Below are positions 24,495 through 33,430 of a stretch of 64,000 nt of DNA, in pieces. The first letter of the stretch is position 1, and each line of letters opens with the position of its first letter. The notes beneath the pieces were generated by a model, which was not told where the DNA came from, searched no databases, and saw only the letters and a list, made by a program, of their open reading frames with translations. The translations under genes and the position numbers were made by a program. Origin of the DNA: Chitinophagaceae bacterium (GTDB taxonomy: Bacteria > Bacteroidota > Bacteroidia > Chitinophagales > Chitinophagaceae); NCBI GenBank assembly GCA_024508725.1, contig JANINS010000004.1, positions 452,163 to 516,162 on the forward strand, written 5' to 3'.

Positions 24495-25748
24495 ATGCAA
24501 GCGAAAGTTGAATTGCTGTCACCTGCCGGCAGCTTTGAATCTCTTATGGCAGCTATACAAGGTGGTGCTGATGCAGTTTACTTTGGCATTGAACAATTGA
24601 ACATGAGAGCAAGAGCTACCATGAATTTCGTGGTAGATGATCTCGATAAGATCGGTGATATCTGCAGAGAAAAAAAAGTTCGTACTTATCTCACGCTAAA
24701 TACAATTATTTACGATCATGATCTTTCATTGATGAAGCAAATCATCAGTAAGGCAAAAGCTGCAGGCATCAATGCAGTGATTGCGGCAGACCATGCAGCC
24801 ATTCAATTTGCATCAGAAGCTGGTATGTCGGTACACATTTCCACTCAACTCAATATCACCAATCTTGAAACGGTAAAGTTCTATTCACGTTTTGCAGATG
24901 TAATGGTGCTTGCACGTGAACTGAGTTTACGCCAGGTAAAGCAGATCTGCGAAGGCATCAAACGACAAAATATAAAAGGTCCGTCCGGTGAGTTAGTGAA
25001 GATAGAAGTCTTTGCTCATGGTGCTTTGTGTATGGCTGTCTCCGGAAAATGTTACCTCAGCTTACATACACAAAATGCATCTGCTAACCGAGGTGCCTGT
25101 ATCCAGAATTGCAGGAGAAGGTATAAGGTAGTTGATATTGAAGATGGGCATGAGTTTGAACTTCAGAATGAATACATCATGTCACCAAAAGATCTGTGTA
25201 CGATTGATTTCCTCGATGAAGTGATTGAAACTGGTGTTACGGTGCTAAAGATAGAAGGAAGAGGCAAGAGTGCAGATTATGTGAAAGTAGTTACCAGTTG
25301 CTACCGGGAAGCGATCGATAGTGTTGCTGATGGTTCGTACAATAAAGAAAAGATACAGCAGTGGATCAGCAGGATGGAAGAAGTGTACAATCGCGGTTTT
25401 TGGGGAGGATATTTTCTGGGAAAAGAATTAGGTGAGTGGACGGATGCTTCCGGTTCGAAATCCAAAACAAAAAAAATATACTTAGGTAAAGCAACACATT
25501 ATTATCCTAAAAAGAAAATAGCTGAGTTTCTACTTGAGTCTTATTCATTGAAGAAGGGCGATAAAATAATGGTAATAGGACCTTCTACCGGAGTGGAAGA
25601 AACGATCGTGGAAAGCCTGCATGTGAATGAAGAAGGTGAGAAAGATGTGGCAGCTAAAGGTGATTATTGTGCTTTCCCATTTAGTGTTCCCGTGAGAATA
25701 TCAGACAAACTTTATAAAGTTGTACGAACAGATGAAGAAGAGAAATAG
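24495..25748 (+). CDS. Peptidase U32-family protein (TrhP/RlhA-like)
   Basis: 417 residues starting with VELLSPAGSFESLMAAIQGG and YFGIEQLNMRA, the U32 barrel. Four cysteines in CMAVSGKC and ACIQNC resemble the iron-sulfur ligands of the TrhP, RlhA and UbiU/V group. Members of this group hydroxylate tRNA, rRNA or quinone precursors using prephenate or an unknown oxygen donor, in spite of the peptidase name. A C-terminal beta domain (GDKIMVIGPSTGVEET) is present. The choice among RNA substrates cannot be made by eye; the length fits TrhP best. Overlaps the ferredoxin gene by 17 bases. Confidence 0.85.
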   Translation: MQAKVELLSPAGSFESLMAAIQGGADAVYFGIEQLNMRARATMNFVVDDLDKIGDICREKKVRTYLTLNTIIYDHDLSLMKQIISKAKAAGINAVIAADHAAIQFASEAGMSVHISTQLNITNLETVKFYSRFADVMVLARELSLRQVKQICEGIKRQNIKGPSGELVKIEVFAHGALCMAVSGKCYLSLHTQNASANRGACIQNCRRRYKVVDIEDGHEFELQNEYIMSPKDLCTIDFLDEVIETGVTVLKIEGRGKSADYVKVVTSCYREAIDSVADGSYNKEKIQQWISRMEEVYNRGFWGGYFLGKELGEWTDASGSKSKTKKIYLGKATHYYPKKKIAEFLLESYSLKKGDKIMVIGPSTGVEETIVESLHVNEEGEKDVAAKGDYCAFPFSVPVRISDKLYKVVRTDEEEK

Positions 25749-25971
25749 CAGCATCACTGTTACACATCAACGGGATAAATGTATTGGTTGCAACTATTGC
25801 GTTGAGTATGCACCTTTTCGCTGGGCCATGAGCAGGATCGATGGGAAAAGTATTTTGTTGGATGGATTGGCAAAACGTGGCTTCTGGTCTGTTAAGATAT
25901 CAGAAGATGAGAAAGAAGCCAACATCAAAGCTGCTAAAGCTTGTCCGGTGAAGATCATCCAGGTTACCTGA
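25732..25971 (+). CDS. Single-cluster ferredoxin linked to the U32 gene
   Basis: 79 residues with CIGCNYC (Cys17, 20, 23) and a distant CPVK (Cys71), the ligand set for one [4Fe-4S] cluster as in small monocluster ferredoxins. ATG 25732 lies inside the upstream gene, so both are made from one message. The likely role is electron delivery to the U32 protein; that is inferred from the overlap only. Its 3' end overlaps the convergent GH92 gene by eight bases. Confidence 0.85.
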   Translation: MKKRNSSITVTHQRDKCIGCNYCVEYAPFRWAMSRIDGKSILLDGLAKRGFWSVKISEDEKEANIKAAKACPVKIIQVT

Positions 25972-28876
25972 TGATGATCTCATCAATAAATAAATGAGAA
26001 GGGTTTCCTTTACTCTCATGCCATTCAGGAAGTTTACCTCCATTCACCACTTTAACTTTGATGTATCTTGCTTTTAGTTCAGCAGCTTTTCCCAACACCT
26101 GTGTTTCTGCTTCACTCATCGAAGGCTGAACTGTATTTCCTATCGTCAACGCTTCTGAAAAATTCTTTCCATCATCGCTAATATAAAAGATTACTTGTTT
26201 GGGGTACATGATCCATGGACTTACATCCTGCAGTACATGCACACCTAAATAGGTTATTGGTTTAACTTGTTGCAGATCGATCACAGCATCGAGGTCTTCA
26301 CCAAAATAACTCTGCCATTCCCCGGCTTTCCAATTGGTTGTTCCGGTAATGCCATCTATCAAAGCTTCGGGACCACCTGCTGTGTACATAGGATGCACTT
26401 TAGACAACACGGTGATGCTCCTGTCTTCCGGTATCCTGTAAAACTTCTGCGATATAGTACCACTTTGTTTGCCGTTCTTTTCAGCATAAAAACTGATGGT
26501 TCTGCTGTTATCCAAAACAATTGGCGCTGTATATTTTTCAAAAGATGTTGTGGAGGTATCAGTCGATATCTTGTAATAGATATCAGTGTTGGGAGCGATC
26601 GTTTTTAATGCGACGCTAATATCCTTCCTGAACTTGTTACTTATTACATCAGCATAAGGAGCAACAATAATGTCCTTTGCCACGATTGATGAATGAGGCA
26701 GATCATTCTTTAAAGTTGCCCAGCGTTTATCAGGAGCATCGGATAGATAAAAATCAAAGCTGCCGCCTTTCATCAGATCCGTATGGTTGATGTACGATTT
26801 TGTATGCTTTACACCATTCTTTGATGTGCTCTTTACATAATAGGATTGTTTTGTATCTCGATGGGCCCTTATCGTAAACTTCTTTCCATTCTCTAAATTG
26901 ATCTTCACTTCATCAAACAAAGGAGTACCTAATACGTATTCTCCGTTACCCGGACAAACAGGATAAAATCCCATTGCTGAAAAGATAAACCATGCACTCA
27001 TTTGTCCGCAATCTTCATTGCCAATTAAACCATCAGGCGAATTTTTATAAAACTCAGTATTGATCCTGTGTATAAGTTCCTGTGTTTTCCATGGCATACC
27101 AACGTAATTGTATAGATATGCCATGTGATGGCTCGGCTCATTACCTTGAGCATATTGACCGATCAAACCGGTAACATCTGGTTGATCTCTTCCCGTAGTG
27201 GTTGAAGATGTGGTAAAAAGTTCGTCAAGCTTTGCAGCGAAAGAATCTTTTCCGCCATGTAATTGTATTAGTTGATCAATGTCTTGCGGAACTGCGAAAG
27301 TGTAATGCCATGAATTTCCTTCAGTAAAAAAGTTGTTGATCTCTTTAGCATCGAAAGGTGTGTACCACATCCCTTGTAATTTGCCTCTCATGTGTTTGGT
27401 AACAGGATCAAAAACATTCTTATAGTATTGTGCTCTTTCAATGTATCGCTTATACACAGTTTCTCTTCCGATCATTTTTGCAAACTGTGCAATACACCAA
27501 TCATCATAAGCATATTCCAGCGTTTTAGAAACGGATTCATGTTCAACATCGTTACTAATGTATCCGTTCGCTTTGTATTGATCTAAACCAAAGCGATTGC
27601 TTTCAGCGTAATCGATCATCGCATTGAGTAATTCATTCTCATTTCCCTTAATAATTCCTTTCTGATATGCATCAACGATCACCGGAACAGAATGATAACC
27701 GATCATGCAATACGTTTCGTTTCCTGCCAATTCCCAAACAGGTAACATACCACCATTCCTGAATTGATTTAAAAAAGTTGCTACCCAATCTTTCGTTCTC
27801 TTTTGATTGAGGATGGTCATCAAAGGATGATAAGCTCTGTACGTATCCCAGAGAGAAAATACACTGTAGTTTGTATAACCTTTAGCCTGGTGAATTTTCA
27901 GATCGGTACCACGATATTTTCCATCTACATCCTGGAAAATATTCGGAACGAGAAAAGTGTGGTATAGTGCTGTATAAAATGCCGTTTGCTGGTCTTTTGT
28001 TCCACCTTTTACTTCGATCTTACCAAGCTCTTTATTCCATGCAGCTTTGGCTTTTTGTCGTAGGCCATCAAAATTCCAGTCTTTTATTTCTCCAGTTACA
28101 TTTGCTTTTGCACCTTCTGCACTCACAGCAGAGATCCCAACTTTTGCTCTAAGTTTTTTATTTGTCGGAAGATCAAAACTCAATGCAACCTTTACATCTT
28201 TCCCTTCAAGCCTGGTTAGTCCTTGTTGATTAAAAGTCTGGTTGCTAAAAAAACTTTGAATCCTTTGTTCAAAAATGATATGAAAATAGAAGTACTGATC
28301 TTTTGCCCATGACCTGCTTCGGCGAAATCCTCTTACTTCATGATCATTTATTTTTTCAATGTAAGATTCCAATACTTCATCACGATGTCTCAGATCGATC
28401 AAAACAGATGCGTTGTACACAGAGGGTGCGAAACTGTATTGATGCATTCCACTTCTGAGCGAACTGGTTAACTGTGCTTTGATCTGGTATTTATCTAATA
28501 ATACTTCGTAATAGCCCGGTGAAGCTTTTTCATTTTTATGTGAAAAAGTTGAACTGTAATCAACATTGTTCCATTGCGTTTCTCCTACAAAAGGCATCAT
28601 TAACAGGTCGCAATAATCAGGAATTCCAGTTCCGCTTAAATGGGTATGAGAGAATCCATAGATCACATTATCACTGTAATGATAGCCACTGCTTCCATCC
28701 CAGTCTGCCATACGTGTGTCCGGACTTAATTGCATCATTCCAAAAGGCATGCTGGCTCCCGGATAAGTATGTCCGTGGCCTCCTGTTCCAATAAAAGGAT
28801 TCACCATCGCTGTAAAATCTCTTTGAGCAATTGAGATCAAAGGCAGGAGAAGCGTGGCAAGCAAAATTTTTTTCAT
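25964..28876 (-). CDS. GH92 alpha-mannosidase with C-terminal sugar-binding modules
   Basis: 970 residues with signal peptide (MKKILLATLLLPLISIAQ). The GH92 catalytic region has MVNPFIGTGGHGHTYPGAS, GYHYSDNVIYGFSHTHLSG, DTYRAYHPL, GNEDCGQMSAWFIFSAMGFYP and GNSWHYTFAVPQD. From about 730 a chitobiase-like C-terminal domain follows and from about 830 an F5/8 (discoidin-like) module. GH92 enzymes are calcium-dependent exo-alpha-mannosidases that trim mannose from N-glycans and yeast mannan. It starts four bases after the stop of cutC, which follows the glycosylasparaginase gene; the three form one unit. Confidence 0.9.
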   Translation of the reverse strand: MKKILLATLLLPLISIAQRDFTAMVNPFIGTGGHGHTYPGASMPFGMMQLSPDTRMADWDGSSGYHYSDNVIYGFSHTHLSGTGIPDYCDLLMMPFVGETQWNNVDYSSTFSHKNEKASPGYYEVLLDKYQIKAQLTSSLRSGMHQYSFAPSVYNASVLIDLRHRDEVLESYIEKINDHEVRGFRRSRSWAKDQYFYFHIIFEQRIQSFFSNQTFNQQGLTRLEGKDVKVALSFDLPTNKKLRAKVGISAVSAEGAKANVTGEIKDWNFDGLRQKAKAAWNKELGKIEVKGGTKDQQTAFYTALYHTFLVPNIFQDVDGKYRGTDLKIHQAKGYTNYSVFSLWDTYRAYHPLMTILNQKRTKDWVATFLNQFRNGGMLPVWELAGNETYCMIGYHSVPVIVDAYQKGIIKGNENELLNAMIDYAESNRFGLDQYKANGYISNDVEHESVSKTLEYAYDDWCIAQFAKMIGRETVYKRYIERAQYYKNVFDPVTKHMRGKLQGMWYTPFDAKEINNFFTEGNSWHYTFAVPQDIDQLIQLHGGKDSFAAKLDELFTTSSTTTGRDQPDVTGLIGQYAQGNEPSHHMAYLYNYVGMPWKTQELIHRINTEFYKNSPDGLIGNEDCGQMSAWFIFSAMGFYPVCPGNGEYVLGTPLFDEVKINLENGKKFTIRAHRDTKQSYYVKSTSKNGVKHTKSYINHTDLMKGGSFDFYLSDAPDKRWATLKNDLPHSSIVAKDIIVAPYADVISNKFRKDISVALKTIAPNTDIYYKISTDTSTTSFEKYTAPIVLDNSRTISFYAEKNGKQSGTISQKFYRIPEDRSITVLSKVHPMYTAGGPEALIDGITGTTNWKAGEWQSYFGEDLDAVIDLQQVKPITYLGVHVLQDVSPWIMYPKQVIFYISDDGKNFSEALTIGNTVQPSMSEAETQVLGKAAELKARYIKVKVVNGGKLPEWHESKGNPSHLFIDEIIIR

Positions 28877-28880
28877 GATA

Positions 28881-29597
28881 CTAATTCAAAGCGTCTCTTA
28901 ATGATTTTACTTCAGCAGGTTCGATGGCTGCAACTGAAGTTTCGTTAAAGGCAGGATGGATAAATTCCATTCCTGAAATTCTTTGCGATTTAATAGAAGA
29001 ATGAAATTCAACCGCCTGAGTTTTATCTGCTATCATTTTAATATTCTCTTTTCTTACACCAGCTCCCGGCATGATGATGATCCTGTCATCAGCTTTTTTG
29101 ATCAATTCAGCAATAAGATCAACACCTTCAGGTGCAGCTGGCTTTTGCCCGGAAGTAAGAATTCGCTGGCAACCGATATCGATCAATTGTTGCAGAGCAA
29201 TAAATGGATCTTTACATCTGTCGAATGCCCTGTGAAATGTAACTTCTAAAGGATATGCCGCTTTAACAAGTGTAGCAGTTCGCTTCACATCAATCGATCC
29301 ATCTTTATTTAATAGTCCAATCACTACTCCATCACAACTTAGTTCACGACACCGTATCACATCTTTCAGCATCAGTTCAAATTCTTCTTCTGCATAAAGA
29401 AAATCGCCTGATCGTGGCCTGATGATGGGAAAAAGTGGAATAGAAAAAGTTTCCCTGCATTGTTTTATCAAACCATATGAAGGAGTTATGCCACCTTCTG
29501 ACAAAGCTGAACATAATTCAATCCTGTCTGCTCCACCTTCTACTGCCGATTTTGTAGTGGTAAAATCTGTTGTTGCGATCTCTATAATGTATTTCAT
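28881..29597 (-). CDS. cutC: CutC-family protein
   Basis: 238 residues of a TIM barrel beginning EIATTDFTTTKSAVEGGADR, with ELCSALSEGGITPSYGLIK, IIRPRSGDFLY, VTFHRAFDRC and RILTSGQKPAAPEG, the CutC (PF03932) pattern. The family was named for a copper-tolerance phenotype in E. coli that has been doubted; the enzymatic reaction is not settled. There is no copper pump or chaperone near. The start codon shares one base with the stop of the glycosylasparaginase gene, and GH92 follows four bases later, so a carbohydrate or glycan-linked role is the better guess in this locus. Confidence 0.88.
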   Translation of the reverse strand: MKYIIEIATTDFTTTKSAVEGGADRIELCSALSEGGITPSYGLIKQCRETFSIPLFPIIRPRSGDFLYAEEEFELMLKDVIRCRELSCDGVVIGLLNKDGSIDVKRTATLVKAAYPLEVTFHRAFDRCKDPFIALQQLIDIGCQRILTSGQKPAAPEGVDLIAELIKKADDRIIIMPGAGVRKENIKMIADKTQAVEFHSSIKSQRISGMEFIHPAFNETSVAAIEPAEVKSLRDALN

Positions 29598-30607
29598 TAC
29601 TGGTAAATACTTTTTGCTGTGTAAACTTTACTTCCATTGTTTGAATGAACGGCGAAGGTGAATCCTTTTTGCAATGCATATCCTCCAAACTCGCCTTTCT
29701 TGTTGATCGCAATAAAACAAACCTGGAGTTCTTTCACTTTATCGCCACGTAATTTTATTAGTCTTTGTATCGCTTTCTTGCAAGCCTGTTCAGGAGAATT
29801 GCCTTGCCGCATTAATTCCACAACGGTATGAGAACCACAGATCCTCACCACTTCTTCGCCAACACCGGTAGAAGTGGCTGCACCAACTTCATTATCTACA
29901 AATAATCCTGCACCGATAATAGGAGAGTCTCCAACACGGCCTCTCATTTTAAAAGCCATTCCGCTGGTACTGCAGGCTCCACTAAGGTCACCGTTTGCAT
30001 CCATAGCGATCATTCCTATAGTGTCGTGATTATTTTGTTGGCCACGTTGTGTTTTGTTTTCAAGAAGATCAGGAATGATCATTGGATCATATTTCGCTTC
30101 TTTCAACCATTTCTTCCATTCTTTTTCAGCTTCTGGCGTAAGAAGTTGCTCTTTCTTAAATCCGTTGGCCAATGCAAATTGTAAAGCACCTTCACCAACC
30201 AATTGTACGTGTGGTGTTTTATCCATCACCAGTCTTGCTAGCTTGATCGGATGCATAATGCTTTCAACAAACATTACTGAACCGCAATCTCCTTTTTCAT
30301 TCATGATGCAGGCATCCAACGTTACAAAACCATCCCTGTCTGGCAAACCACCATAACCCACACTTTGATCTTCGGGATCCCCTTCCGGAATTTGCACACC
30401 AGCTTCAACAGCATCGACCGATTTACCACCTTGTTCCAACACTTTCCAGGCTTCAGCATTTGCTTTCTCATTGGGAGCCCAGGTTGAAATAACTATTGGT
30501 TTTCCTTTTATAGAGGGCATATGTGCATCTGCAGTAGCATTCTTATTCACCAGCAAGGCCAGGCTTGAAAGTAAAGAGGATCGGAGAAAAATTCGTCTGT
30601 CACTCAT
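29597..30607 (-). CDS. N4-(beta-N-acetylglucosaminyl)-L-asparaginase (glycosylasparaginase)
   Basis: Cleaves the GlcNAc-Asn bond of N-glycopeptides. An N-terminal nucleophile hydrolase: the autoprocessing site is HDTIGM (Thr196), followed by DANGDLSGACSTSGMAFKM, GRVGDSPIIGAGLF and TSTGVGEEVVR. ATG 30607 begins SDRRIFLRSSLLSSLALL, a probable twin-arginine-type signal, so export to the periplasm is expected; an upstream ATG-rich extension to 30697 is unlikely because it puts the signal internally. 336 residues. First gene of a unit with cutC and GH92. Confidence 0.88.
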   Translation of the reverse strand: MSDRRIFLRSSLLSSLALLVNKNATADAHMPSIKGKPIVISTWAPNEKANAEAWKVLEQGGKSVDAVEAGVQIPEGDPEDQSVGYGGLPDRDGFVTLDACIMNEKGDCGSVMFVESIMHPIKLARLVMDKTPHVQLVGEGALQFALANGFKKEQLLTPEAEKEWKKWLKEAKYDPMIIPDLLENKTQRGQQNNHDTIGMIAMDANGDLSGACSTSGMAFKMRGRVGDSPIIGAGLFVDNEVGAATSTGVGEEVVRICGSHTVVELMRQGNSPEQACKKAIQRLIKLRGDKVKELQVCFIAINKKGEFGGYALQKGFTFAVHSNNGSKVYTAKSIYQ

Positions 30608-30725
30608 GTGCAAAGTTTCATGCATAAAGTTTATGTATTTCCTTGAAACCGGCTTTGGTTTTTGCAAAATCGTTAAGAATAACAGTAAGGCTGTCAATCT
30701 TATCTTTGATGCCCAAATAAATCAT

Positions 30726-32561
30726 TTGAAACACCTTTCCGTTCTCAATAAATATTTTATCAAATACCGGTACAGGCTTTTAGCCGGTATTTTCTTCATT
30801 CTTGCTTCGAATTATTTCGCCGTGCTGGCACCACAGATCACTGGATATGTGGTAAATAAAGTACAGGTGATGCTTTCGGGTGGAACGGTTCCTTTAAAAG
30901 AAAAGGAACATGATGTGCTGGTAAATATTTTTATCAGTTGGAGTGAAGCCAATTTTAAAGACGGATCACTTATCGCTTTGGCAAGTATCACGATCCTTGT
31001 TCTTGCATTACTAAGTGGTTTCTTCATGTTCTTTATGCGGCAAACATTGATCGTTATGAGCCGTCATATTGAATACGATCAGAAGAACGAGATATTCAAA
31101 CACTACCAGGAACTGGATATGGGTTTTTACAAAACACATAACACCGGTGACCTCATGAACCGCATTAGTGAAGATGTGAGCAGGGTGAGAATGTACAGCG
31201 GTCCGGCAATTATGTACTTAGTGAACCTTGCCATAAGAATTTCACTTTGTACTTATTTCATGGCGAGAAAAGATTGGGAACTCACGATCTATGTTCTTGC
31301 TCCATTACCCATTCTTGCGATCATCATCTATAACGTAAACACGATCATTCATAAAAAGAGTGAAAAGATCCAGGCTTTATTGTCTGATCTTACTACGAAT
31401 GCCCAACAATCGTATTCAGGTATAAGAGTGATCAAATCTTATGTGCAGGAAAAAGCAATGAAAAGCTTTTTCAATAATAACAGCGAAGCGTATAAAAAGA
31501 ATGCGATCGGTTTAGCGAAAATAGAGTCACTTTATTTTCCGAGTATGGCTTTGATGATCGGCTTAAGTACACTCATCACTGTAGGGATCGGAAGTTTCCA
31601 GGCTTTGAGTGATCCTGCCAGCAAGGCAGGCCTGATCGTTGAGTTTGTGATCTACATCAACATGCTCACTTTTCCCGTAAGTGCCATTGGATGGGTTGCC
31701 AGCATGATACAGAGAGCTTCCGCTTCGCAGAAAAGGATCAACGAATTCCTGCAAACCGTTCCAACCATCAAAGAACCTGTAACCACAGGAGAAAGTGCAT
31801 TCAATGGGGTGATCAGGTTCGATAAAGTTGATTTTACTTATCCGCATACAGGTATTAAGGCGTTGAAACATTTCAATCTCAATATTAATCCTGGTGAGAA
31901 AGTATTGATCGTTGGAAGAACAGGAAGCGGAAAGTCTACGATTGCACAATTGCTTTTACGATTCTATGATCCAACCCATGGAACGGTTTCTATAAATGAC
32001 AGATCGATCAAGGATGTTTCATTGAAAAAGCTAAGGGAGAAAATCAGTTATGTACCGCAAGATGTTTTTCTTTTCAGCGATACGGTTACAGACAATATTG
32101 AATTTGGAATAACCGGTTCCAAAACACTTACAGCAGAAACGGCAGCATCATACGCCAGTATCAATAATGAGATCAAAGACTTTCCTAAGCAGTATAACAC
32201 CTTGATAGGAGAGAGAGGTGTTACCCTAAGTGGTGGTCAAAAACAACGTATTTCTATTGCACGGGCTTTGATGAAAGACAGCGATATCATCGTTCTCGAC
32301 GATTGCCTTAGTGCTGTAGATGCAAAGACCGAACATGAGATCACAAAAAATCTTAATCAATATCTTGGTGATAAAACTGCGATTATCATTACGCATCGCA
32401 TCATCACGTCTATTCCTTTCAGCCAGGTGGTTGTAATGAATGAAGGTTCCATTTTAGAGCAGGGAACACATGCAAGCCTAATTCAAAAACGGGGTTATTA
32501 TGCAGAACTTTTCCGTAAGCAAATGGCTGGATCTTCGGATGAGGAACTGAGCAAGATCTAG
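30726..32561 (+). CDS. ABC exporter, fused membrane and ATPase domains
   Basis: 611 residues: six membrane helices (about 20-300), then an ATPase with Walker A GRTGSGKST, Q-loop YVPQDVFLF, signature LSGGQKQRISIARAL, and Walker B DIIVLDDCLSAVD. The position of the catalytic glutamate after Walker B is Asp, as in degenerate sites of MdlA/YheI-type heterodimer subunits. The H-loop IITHR is intact. The start is taken at TTG 30726 (KHLSVLNKYFIKYRYRLL), the family N-terminus; upstream ATGs at 30606 and 30633 would overlap the divergent glycosylasparaginase gene. Drug, lipid or peptide export; substrate unknown. Confidence 0.88.
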   Translation: MKHLSVLNKYFIKYRYRLLAGIFFILASNYFAVLAPQITGYVVNKVQVMLSGGTVPLKEKEHDVLVNIFISWSEANFKDGSLIALASITILVLALLSGFFMFFMRQTLIVMSRHIEYDQKNEIFKHYQELDMGFYKTHNTGDLMNRISEDVSRVRMYSGPAIMYLVNLAIRISLCTYFMARKDWELTIYVLAPLPILAIIIYNVNTIIHKKSEKIQALLSDLTTNAQQSYSGIRVIKSYVQEKAMKSFFNNNSEAYKKNAIGLAKIESLYFPSMALMIGLSTLITVGIGSFQALSDPASKAGLIVEFVIYINMLTFPVSAIGWVASMIQRASASQKRINEFLQTVPTIKEPVTTGESAFNGVIRFDKVDFTYPHTGIKALKHFNLNINPGEKVLIVGRTGSGKSTIAQLLLRFYDPTHGTVSINDRSIKDVSLKKLREKISYVPQDVFLFSDTVTDNIEFGITGSKTLTAETAASYASINNEIKDFPKQYNTLIGERGVTLSGGQKQRISIARALMKDSDIIVLDDCLSAVDAKTEHEITKNLNQYLGDKTAIIITHRIITSIPFSQVVVMNEGSILEQGTHASLIQKRGYYAELFRKQMAGSSDEELSKI

Positions 32562-32607
32562 GCCCTGCAATAATTTTGTGAAAATTTTGGTAATTGTTAA
32601 AGAAACC

Positions 32608-32615
32608 TATATTTG
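32608..32615 (+). promoter_or_regulatory. Putative -7 box (TATATTTG) of the DUF3276 gene
   Basis: TATATTTG fits TAnnTTTG, with TTTG at 32586-32589 as a -33 candidate 18 bases upstream. It would give a leader of about 45 bases before the GTG start. Confidence 0.6.
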
Positions 32616-32666
32616 CTTCGCTTAAAAAAATCAGACTAAAACCAAAACCTTATTAAAACTTAGACT

Positions 32667-33104
32667 GTGGCGTACGATAACAACGAAAAGAAAATGGAGA
32701 GTGTTTACTCCAAGCGGATCAGGGCAGGAAAGAGAAGGACTTATTTCTTTGACGTGAGAGCAACCCGTGGCAATGATTATTATCTAACGATCACGGAAAG
32801 CAGGAAGCGTTTTAATGATAATGGTTACGACAGGCACAAGATCTTCCTTTACAAAGAAGACTTCAACAAGTTTATCAAGGCATTAACCGAAGCAGTTGAT
32901 TATGTAAAGACTGACCTGATGCCTGATTTCGATTTTGATGCATTCAACCACGAATACGACGAAGTGGAAGGTGGCGAAGCAAGTGAAAATGGCGTTGAAG
33001 CAGAAACGGAAGCGGAAGTATCTTCTTCAAGTGCACCGGTTGAGGTAGAAGCACCTTCTACCAATCATACCAACCACTCTTCTGAGGAAGTAGATAAATG
33101 GTAA
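32667..33104 (+). CDS. DUF3276 PUR-domain nucleic-acid-binding protein
   Basis: 145 residues. Residues 12-80 (ESVYSKRIRAGKRRTYFFDV, YYLTITESRKRF, KIFLYKEDFNKF) form a single PUR repeat as in Borrelia and Bacteroidota homologues of Pur-alpha, which bind single-stranded DNA and RNA. The C-terminal third is acidic and low in complexity (EVEGGEASENGVEAETEAEV). The GTG at 32667 gives the usual MAYDNNE start; ATG at 32694 would cut into the conserved block. A terminator follows at once, so the gene is monocistronic. The target nucleic acid is not known here. Confidence 0.9.
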   Translation: MAYDNNEKKMESVYSKRIRAGKRRTYFFDVRATRGNDYYLTITESRKRFNDNGYDRHKIFLYKEDFNKFIKALTEAVDYVKTDLMPDFDFDAFNHEYDEVEGGEASENGVEAETEAEVSSSSAPVEVEAPSTNHTNHSSEEVDKW

Positions 33105-33126
33105 TTGCTATATGATTTCCTATACT

Positions 33127-33152
33127 AGCTCCTGATTTTCAGGAGCTTTTTT
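33127..33152 (+). terminator. Terminator after the DUF3276 gene
   Basis: AGCTCCTGA pairs with TCAGGAGCT around a TTT loop, followed by a run of T. Confidence 0.9.
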
Positions 33153-33210
33153 ATTATACCAGCTTTCTCTTCTTTGGGCATCCTTCGTTGCGTCGCACTC
33201 TTGTGCTGGA
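33151..33210 (-). repeat. Dispersed repeat, copy C
   Basis: Read on the minus strand: AAGAGTGCGACGCAACGAAG, GATGCCCAAAGAAGAGAAAG, CTGGTATAATAA. Shares its core with copies B and E and its second half with copy D. Confidence 0.65.
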
Positions 33211-33245
33211 GTTCTATATTAGGCAGAAAAGTAGCACATAGAACA

Positions 33246-33300
33246 CGCAAAGTTCGCTAATATGCTTTGCTATGTCTGCAATAACTTAGCGTTCTTTGCG
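33246..33300. repeat. Imperfect palindrome
   Basis: CGCAAAGTTCGCTAA (33246-33260) is the reverse complement of TTAGCGTTCTTTGCG (33286-33300) at 13 of 15 positions, with 25 bases between. The clean ends suggest a small palindromic genome repeat. Confidence 0.65.
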
Positions 33301-33323
33301 ATACTAACTTGCTCCATCAAGTT

Positions 33324-33386
33324 CTGAACGTAGAAGTGAGTGACACAACCGGGGATGCTTGAAAAACAGGTGCTGGCCTAATAAAA
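33324..33386 (+). repeat. Dispersed repeat, copy D
   Basis: CTGAACGTAGAAGTGAGTGA, CACAACCGGGGATGCTTG, AAAAACAGGTGCTGGCCTAA. First half matches copy A (GTGAGTGACACAAC); second half matches copy C. Confidence 0.65.
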
Positions 33387-33422
33387 CTTCCTTAAAAGCC
33401 TTGAAATTTAACTGCTGAACCC

Positions 33423-33430
33423 TACCTTTG
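33423..33430 (+). promoter_or_regulatory. Putative -7 box (TACCTTTG) of rpmI-rplT
   Basis: TACCTTTG fits TAnnTTTG, with TTG at 33399-33401 as -33 candidate 21 bases upstream. It would give rpmI its own promoter and a leader of about 75 bases. Confidence 0.6.

Noticed and set aside
28881-29597. A copper-resistance locus
   Set aside because: CutC is the only copper-labelled gene; its neighbours are glycan enzymes, and the copper link of the family is weak.
30471-30725. N-terminal extension of the ABC exporter frame
   Set aside because: It overlaps the divergent glycosylasparaginase gene and has no similarity to exporters; the TTG at 30726 gives the family start.
33127-33152. Hairpin as part of a repeat or regulatory RNA
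   Set aside because: A perfect nine-pair stem with a T run right after a gene is adequately explained as a terminator.
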